64,000 nucleotides of DNA, from positions 8,256,752 to 8,320,751 of the forward strand of contig NC_092642.1 in assembly GCF_039555335.1 (NCBI RefSeq). Direction: 5' to 3'. The stretch's first letter is position 1. Each line of letters starts with the position of its first letter. Shown here in pieces: positions 37,706 to 46,700 of the stretch. Source of the DNA: Amphiura filiformis (taxonomy: Eukaryota; Echinodermata; Ophiuroidea; Amphilepidida; Amphiuridae). The translations under genes and the position numbers were made by a program. The notes under the pieces are model-generated. The model was given only the letters and a program-made list of their open reading frames with translations, did not search any database and was not told the origin of the DNA.

Positions 37706-40700
37706 CTGTGAATAAAAAATAATGTAAAAGATTACTTTTGCTTCTGTTGCTGGTGTGCAGAGCCCTTTTGAATTTGGTATGAGCTATTCCAGTTTAAATC
37801 CATACACCCCCTACGGAAGACATGACGTGGGAGATTAAGGCCATGTCTTCCATAGGGGTTGTCATGGATTTCAACTGGAATAGCCCTATAGTACACTTTT
37901 TTTTCTCTTAAAAATGGTGATGCAGTATCTTTTATTAACCCTAACCGCCTAGGGGCTTTTTGGCGACGGGAAGGGAAAGAAGGAAAGAATAAAGAGAGAA
38001 AAGAAGGAAAGAAGTTGTTTGCTCTGGGTGGGATTCGAACCCGAGACCCCTCGCATGCCAAGCACTCGGTCGGCGACACTTTGCCACGGGTCTTGGGCTT
38101 CGCTGGCCAGCGAAACCGTGCCTATATATCACTTAGGGCGATTGCATCATCACACCACGTGGGATGCATGCACGAACAGCGCATATATCAAGTAGTATTT
38201 TGTAGTATTCAGGAGCGTTAGGGTTAAGGAAGCCTATACTGAGTTTCGATAGTGGTAACTAACCCTAACCGCCTAGGGGCTTTTTGAAGACGGGGAGGGA
38301 AAGAAGGAAAGAATAAAGAGAGAAAAGAAGGAAAGAAGTTGTTTGCTCTGGGTGGGATTCGAACCCGAGACCCCTCGCATGCCAAGCACTCGGTCGGCGA
38401 CACTTTGCCACGGGTCTTGGCTTCGCTGGCCAGCGAAACCGTGCCTATATATCACTTAGGGCGATTGCGTCATCACACCACGTGGGATGCATGCACGAAC
38501 AGCGCATATATCAAGTAGTATTTTGTAGTATTCAGGAGCGTTAGGGTTAATGAATGTTTTGAGGTTGGAGAAACATGACATAATCGGCAAGGCTCTCTCT
38601 CTCTCTCTCCAGATATCGGTATAACAAAACACCTAATACAGAAGAAAGCGGATGCAACATACATTAACCCTAACCCTACTCGTGGTTTTTTGGCTATCGG
38701 AAGGGAAAGAATGAACGAAAAAGGAGAGAAGATGAAGAAGAAAGTCACTTGGCACCCCCGGGATTTGAACCTCGGACCCCTCGCATGCCACGCAGAAGAT
38801 CCCCAGCATGTAGCTACACAGGTGGCGTTGGCCCGCCAGCGATTCCCTGGGTATATATGACTTGGTCTGATTAAGTCATCAAGTCCCGTGGAATGCATGC
38901 ACGCAGAGCGGTTTTAATAGTGAGCTTTAGTGAGTCCTAGTTGGGTTAGGGTTAAGGAGGCATATAGGAAAAACATGCATGGTCACTAACCCTAACCCTA
39001 CCCGTGGTTTTTTGCTATCGGAAGGGAAAGAATGAACGAAAAAGGAGAGAAGATGAAGAAGAAAGTCACTTGGCACCCCCGGGATTCGAACCTCGGACCC
39101 CTCGCATGCCACGCAGAAGATCCCCAGCATGTAGCTACACAGGTGGCGTTGGCCCGGCCAGCGATTCCCTGGGTATATCATGACTTGGTCTGATTGCGTC
39201 ATCAAGTCCCGTGGAATGCATGCACGCAGAGCGGTTTTAATAGTGAGCTTTAGTGAGTCCTAGTTGGGTTAGGGTTAAGGGGCTTTACAAACTGATGTTA
39301 ATGTTTCCATTTCTCTCTAACCAAAAGACTGGTACCAAATTCATCAAAATGCTTGCTGGGGGGATTCTTCGGTTGAAATTGCATTTGAGCATGCTGGCCA
39401 TTTTAAAGCCTCCCTCAAGTAATTTATAGATTCCAACACTTCACAAAGACCAAAGGTACTACAGATAGATAGTCTATATTCCTATCATGTTGCATTGGGG
39501 TGCATGAAAACCAAAAAGATCAAACTTGGGTAGTCCCAATTCAGAATAGTTATGTGTGTAACACTACTGTATATCTACAACTTTGGATTGTGATGCATAA
39601 TTGGCATCTGTGAGCTTGTACATTATATACTAAACCCTCCATGAGTGACATAGAAACATGGTGCAGTCCAGACCTTCCAAGTCAGATCTCTTTAGTGAAA
39701 ACTTGACTGCCATATTTACCTGAACAGACTCCACAAGACTCGCTGAGTAGAATGGCATAGTCACAGCTATACTAAGAGCTTTCAGGGCCAAATGTCCTGC
39801 CACCTCCTTCAATGTGCTGAATCTGGTTACCTCCCTACAAATCAAATCAGGAAAACATTATAAGAGAGAATATGATGCTTGTACATTGCATAGTGACATC
39901 TTATCTGTGTGTATATGGGTAGCACTAAGTTTTACAAGAAAGGGTCACACATTTTCAAATTCAAAATGAAGTTTTTCTGATGCAGTGTCTGGTAAACTGA
40001 TTTATCACTGCTGAGAAATAATAGCCCTCATGAGAAATGGTGATTCCAAGGCTGGACATTTCCAAGGGCTTGTCCTTTCCATGCTCGTCTAGCAACACAA
40101 ATTGTGTGGTTATCATTAACCAGTTGGTTTTCAATTGGATGAGACATATAAAATAAAAATAGATTCAAGCTTTACTTAAAATGGGGCAAAATGAATAATC
40201 AGGGAAAAAAGTTGGTTATACAGAATGAAAATCCTTCTTACTTGCAAAGTGGTGTGACTTCACTGATGACAGCCTCAGTTCCCAGTGTGAGTCCTTGAAC
40301 AACAAAGGAACTACCAATGCCTTTCCACATGGTGAAAGAGCCCTGTAAAAGAATAGCCAGCAAATGCCAAACGTTTTACAGAAATCCTTTACATGGCGGG
40401 TTATATAAAGGGTAAAACATTTTTATAACATTCAGAAAGCAAATTTTGCTGCAAAACATTCTAACATAAATTAATATTATTAACTGTTGACAAAATATTT
40501 TGCAAAAAAATAATGCCAAAAATATTTTGCAATACCATTTTGACAACATTTTTTTGTAGTGTTTTTCATACAGTTTTAAAATGTTTTCATGGCCTTTATA
40601 TAACCTGAAATCTAAATTTTATGAAAACCTTTTGACCAAAATGCCTTTATAACATTCCTTTATAACATCTTAAAACATTTTCATGTTTGCTGGATTAAGG

Positions 40701-43700
40701 CATTCAAAACTTGAATCAGATATCACAATTTATTTGAAACATTTGAGACGATCAAATAACCAGAAAAGGTCTATTGTGAAATCCCAAATTTCATAAAAGA
40801 CCTTTTCAGGAGGACTTTTATGAAAACACTGATCAAAGCGATCATCAAAACATATTCAACCAATTAATTTCTGGCGATCTGAATGTGTATTCACCCATGC
40901 AGTGGAAGCCGGCATTCAATACCCTGCGTCAAGTAATAGCAACACGGTACATGATCATACCACGCCACACACTCATCAAACACGCTGTTGCCAGTGGGTG
41001 ACTGGTTGAGGTTTACTGCACATGCCACTTTTATAAACTAATTTCCAAAGATTTCCGATCAGCTGCTGAATGGTTTAAGAGGTCTTTACAAAAGTAGGCC
41101 AGATTACATGTTATAAACGCTTTTCATGCTATTTACGAAAATGAGCACAAGTTCACTGCAGCTGAACTGGTTTTTTTTCCATGCTACCTGGGTGGTTACA
41201 ACAAGAATTAAACTACTACTCACTTGATGTCGCTGTAAGTTCACAATGACCTGAACAACAGAAAATGGCTGCAAATGATACCTGTATGCTTGCTGGTGGA
41301 CCTGTTCAATAGAAAAATGAAACCAAAATGCACATATGTGACATGATCAAGGGGAATGCGTCACATGTCGACCCTGGTCAAAAATGAGTTTTACACATGT
41401 TTCTAAAGAGGACATTTAGAGCTTTCAGAAAATGAAAACCCCATGTTGATACGACTTTTCTTTGCAAAGTTACATCAATTTACCAATCGCTAAAAACAAT
41501 ATAAAACAAAAGAACTTGAACACTTTCTTTGCCAATATCTCAAAATCAATGTTAGCGACATCCGACTCATTTCTCTTGATTGTGTCACATATGTGATGCG
41601 ATCAAGCAAAATCAGTCGGAACTCGGAAATATTGCTTTTGAGATATAGCCAAACAAAGGTAATATTTCCTTATGTTTCCTCTTGTTTTGGAAACTCTTTA
41701 ATTGCTCATATCTTTGGAACTGGTTGTTCAATTTCAATGGTGTTTTCTGCAAAATACAGCTTTGTTAATGCTTTTCACTATCCTATAATTTATTATTGCC
41801 GAGTTCCGACTGATTTTGCTTGATCGCATCACATATGTCAGCATGTATAAATTTGTAACTTGATAACCCATAACATCCCATACTCAAATATCCCATTCCA
41901 GTGTAACATGGCATCAACATTTTTTTGTTTTCAGTATACAGTGGAATGTAGAACTTAGTCTGCAGGCACAGAGGGCACTGGCACAGGAAGTTCCAGTATA
42001 TGGTTTTCACTGGATTATTTGCACATTCCCATTCATCATGTGGCATTTTCAACTTTATGTAAACACTGGTAAAGATCAGCCACAGCTTTTTTATTTGTAA
42101 AATATTGAATGTATCCTATTTCCATTGAGCTATTGAACTTTGAGATCATCAGTAGGGACTCAGTAGGGATATGTAACTGACATGTTTAAAATGTTGCAAA
42201 AATATTCTGTTTTACATTATTTCATCTATTATTATTTGCTGTGATCTAAATCTATGCTTACCTGACATTGTCTTCTAAACACTATAAAAGGATGACAAAG
42301 GACATTCTCTGACAACAATGTTGCAATACCAATTCCAAATCCAGCAAAACGCTGCATATTCTCTGTAAAGGAAAATAAAAAAGTATAATTGCATCAGTAA
42401 TATCAATATCTAAAGCTGGGAGTATTTGATGCTTGCAATTGCTCTTAGGTTTTCTATTTATTTGACTCTTGGTTTTCATTCCCAATCCCAAGAAGACCGA
42501 TTTTGCTTTTAGGTTTACATTGTATGACCCCTAATAATGGTCTTGGACTGATTTCACTCTTGAAATTTATTTTACACCCCCCGAGTCACATAAGGGGCTG
42601 GCATTCTTTGGAAGGGGGTCCCAAATATGTCGGTGACGGGGTAAATTTTTTATGACCCCCTATCCCGGGCAAATTTTTTTACGCCCCCCCCCCCCCATCT
42701 TGGGTCGAAAATTTTTATGACCCCCCCACCTTCTGCCACCTACACAGACTCAAGAAAAATTATTCATTGCCGGAACTAAGGCGCGGAGTGCGCCAAAAAA
42801 CGCGAAGTAATTGCACGGAGTGTGTTAAAATATTCATCGTAAGTGTAAAGAAGGCGTGCAGAGCGCGTAAAAATTTTGCATACATTGTACGCACATTTCG
42901 ATTGTGAGGGTAAAGAATGCGCGCGCAGCGCGCGAAAATTTTGAGTCACCAGCCCTTAATAATTCTATAACCCCCCTATTTTGGGACCCCCCTTCCGAAG
43001 AAAATGCCAGCCCCCTAATACAGTTGGGGAAAACAGTACGGAAACGCTTTAATATGCAAATTTTCCTGCTCGCTACACTCGCAACACAATTCTAGACCAT
43101 TTAAGGTTTGCAGACCTCCCCAGGGCTCATAATTGTTGCACAGCCCCTTATTTTGTTATTTTGAGAGTTAGATCCCCTCATCAGGCCCGTACGCAGGATT
43201 TCATGTTGGGGGGGTGCTGATTTTGAAAAAGTGGATTTTTTTTCCAAGGCAGGGGTGGGGGCGATTTTGTACCGAGTACATGTACCATAGATGACATTAA
43301 ACAAATTATGGGTAATGTGCTATCTCCAACTTGAGAGGGGGAACCAGTGGTGTATGATGCCGGGGGCAGGGGGGAATTGCCCCTTGGCAAAAAATTGCCT
43401 ATTTGGTACCCCTCCCCCTAGTATGCAAGGAAAAAAGAGAAAAAAAGGAGGAGAGAGAGGAAAAAAGAGAGAGAGAGAGAGAGAGAGGGGGAGAGGGAGA
43501 GGAGGGAAAGAGATGTGGGGAATCCATATGATATGCAGTACCATACGATTATTATCAATAAGCCTGGCAAAAATTGATTTTTCATCAAAATTTACCCAAC
43601 TTTTCATACATAATCGAGGACAAAATTTTGCAAAAAACAACCACTTTTTTTGTGGTTTTCAATGACAAGAATTTCAAACACCCTATTCAATGACACTTAA

Positions 43701-46700
43701 TATTGACATAAACTTATCGCATTTTCCCAAGTACCCCTTTTATCCAAATTTCGCGGACAGTGCAAATTATACCTCCTATTTTGATGATATCACGGTCAAA
43801 ACAGTTAATGACTTGAACGTGAAATCCATAAGCGCAGTGATTTATAGTGCGCTACGCACAGGCACAACGCCTAGACTTTGATCCACAAGCCTCAGCACAC
43901 TTTACAGGTTGTCGCTGACCACTATGGCCCCACATCATTCCATAAACCATTAAACAACAATTCAGGGACTTTGCTGCTTCAAGAGCGCACACCCTAGACA
44001 TTCCACAAATAACCATCGCAACCAGGATCAGCTCCCGAGTTTACGTCACGGGTTACAACGAGACAAATTAGCAGTGAGTTCCTTGTCCAAGGGAATTTCA
44101 AGCTAACTTAATTTTCCACGAGAGCATACTAGACACCACCAGGGTTCGAACTCGCAACCTCTCGCACCATAGTCGAACGCCTTATCGATTGAGCTAACTT
44201 GACTGCTATAAATCCATAAGTGTAAATCAAACCAATTTTTTAAGTTGCAGATCAAATCTCGACAGAGAATTCATGCCAATACAACATTTTAATAATTTGA
44301 CCTCAGATGACCCCTGGTGACCCCCAAATGACCTTACCAAAATATGATTCTAAATGGTGGCTGTATCCACCAAGTTTCATGCCCATATGACAGTTTTTAC
44401 TAATTTGACCTCAGATGACCTCTGTCGACCCCGAAATTACATTCAAAAAATTTGGCTCTAAATGTTGACTGTACCACCATGTTTCATGCCCATATGACAG
44501 TTTTTGATAATTTGACCTCCAATGACCTCTGGTGACCCTGATATGACCTTCAAAAAATTTGGCTCTAAATGTTGACTGTACCCACCATGTTTCATGCCCA
44601 TATGACAGTATTTAATAATTTGACCTCCAATGACCTCTGGTGACCCCGAAATGACCTTCAAAAATTTGGCTCTAAATGGGCAATTCCAAGCATCATTCCG
44701 CAACGCGATGTTTGCATATGCAAATTAGGGTCGTTTGGGAAAGTTTCTTCCACCTTAAGGGGGTACTACACCCCTGCCCAATTTTGTGCCTATTTTTGCA
44801 TTTTTCTCAAAAATTATAGCGCATTGGTGACAAGTAAGATATGTATATTATTGGGGCAAGGACTACAACTACTGCACTGGCAATTTTATTTCAGCACAGA
44901 CAACAGTTGTGGAGTTACAGTCAAAAATGAGGGAAAACCAAAATTTGATCAATAAATCAATACCTACTTGCCTTGAGTTGCTGAATTTTCAGTGCAGTAG
45001 TTGTAGTCCTTGCCCCTATAATATACATATCTTACTTGTCACCTATGCGCTATAATTTTTGAGAAAAATGCAAAAATAGGTACAAAATTGGCCAGGGGTG
45101 TAGTACCCCCTTAATCTTTCACTTACCCAAAATAGATAGCATTATACTATTCACCTTCCTAATTGGCTGCTGCATTAAAAAGAAATCATGTGCAAAAGTC
45201 ACGTTGCGGAATGATGTTGCTTGGAATTGCCCAAATGTTGACTGTACTAACCAAGTCTCATGCCCATATGACAGTTTTTACTCTTTTTTTGGCTCTAAAT
45301 GTTGACTCTACACTTCATGCCCATGCATATGATAGTTTTTACTAATTTGACCTCAGATGACCAAAAATTTTTGGCCAAATAATAATTGCCCTTGTTTTAC
45401 AAACTGGGACATCCCCACACCCCACCCCATTTAACATGTGCTTAATATCTGTATCGTCCAAGCATGGAGGTATATAAATAAATGGAGAATGATCGCCAGA
45501 ATTCTAATCTCTTAAGTGGAGATTATCCTATTACCTCTATTCAATGAGTCACCAAACTTGAATGACTAGCCACTTCAGCCAAGCTATTGATCTCCACGAT
45601 GGTTATGAGACTCTACCATGGTTCATTGATCGTCACTCCCAAAATGTCCTCATAGGAATTGACCCTACATTGACCCGTGCCGGAAGGCTTGTAAAAGGGG
45701 CGGTATGATGGCGTCAGCTAGTCAATTAGCTGTTCAAAGTCGCCAGTTTTGATAGCTTATAGTTTCAATGTATGATTGTGCGAAAACCCGATGAAATTTG
45801 GATGTTCTGTTCTCAAGTTATGAAACTGTTTTCAACACTAGTTGTGCCGTAACTTGACAAATATACTTAGTTTTCATGTTCATATATTAAGCTTTTAAGG
45901 GGGTCTGAGGGAGTTCAAATATAGTGCAAATGAAAGCAAAACGTTTTTACCTTCCGATTGTGAAAAAATTATGTTGGGCCAATTTGGGCCAATTGAGTTA
46001 AGAGCGAGTAAAATTTACGGAAGTACTTGAATTCAGCTAAAATCTTTTCATCATCATTAAACTTCTCATTTTATAATAAATAATTATCAGTATTTAGGCC
46101 TAAATGATTATTAATATTATTAGGGGCCATCATTTTTTTTGGAGGGGGGTTCCAAATAGGCCTATACCGGGGGGCATAACTTTTGGAAAGAAAAATAGGG
46201 GTCATAGCCTAATTTAATTTTTCAAGAATCATGACCAAAATGTAGGGGTCACAATATGACCACAGATATAGGCCTACAGATAGGGTGTTCATTTTATTCA
46301 AAAAGACTGATTTCAATGCAATTTTTTGGCGAAAATGACATTTTGATATTAAATTTTCTGAAACATGAGCACTTTCCAATAAACATTATAAGTAACTGCA
46401 TTTAGCACCCCATTGAAATAAATGACCAGTGAAACAGACTTAACAATGTTATCAGCTTAGCATAATCAATATCCCCTGAAATTGCCTATTCAACAATAAT
46501 TGGTCATAACCAACGTAGTACAAAAGAGGCTTGGCTAGATCATTCTCCATTTATTTATATACCTCCATGGTCCAAGCATCCTCATCTTCAATGCAACGTT
46601 CACTATTTATCACATTGGAATTATATTGCATGTTGAAAAATGTAGGCCTAGGGTTGATTTTCTTGACGGCATAACATGCAGGCCTGGACGAGCGCGGCAT

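Larger units (their letters stand above)
44285..45385. repeat. Tandem array, about 120-bp unit, interrupted by nested elements
   Basis: TTTCATGCCCATATGACAGT, AATTTGACCTC(A/C)(G/A)ATGACC and TTTGGCTCTAAATGTTGACT recur four times before 44678 and resume after 45232. Confidence 0.88.

Noticed and set aside
37732..39205. Several 60-140-codon frames with WHARG-type peptides
   Set aside because: They translate the B-box region of tRNA-like elements; such peptides are typical artefacts of SINE-like DNA.
37935..39279. TTAGGG/CCCTAA words suggesting an interstitial telomere
   Set aside because: Each is only one or two repeats long and always at the end of a 290-bp element, in opposite orientation at the two ends. 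They are element termini, not telomere tracts.
43320..43665. Open frames of 106 and 124 codons across the GA-rich tract
   Set aside because: Low-complexity purine-rich DNA gives long frames on both strands; no conserved sequence.
44139..44213. Functional tRNA gene on the minus strand
   Set aside because: A and B boxes are present, but the stem pairing looks poor and it continues into a non-tRNA body, as in a SINE.
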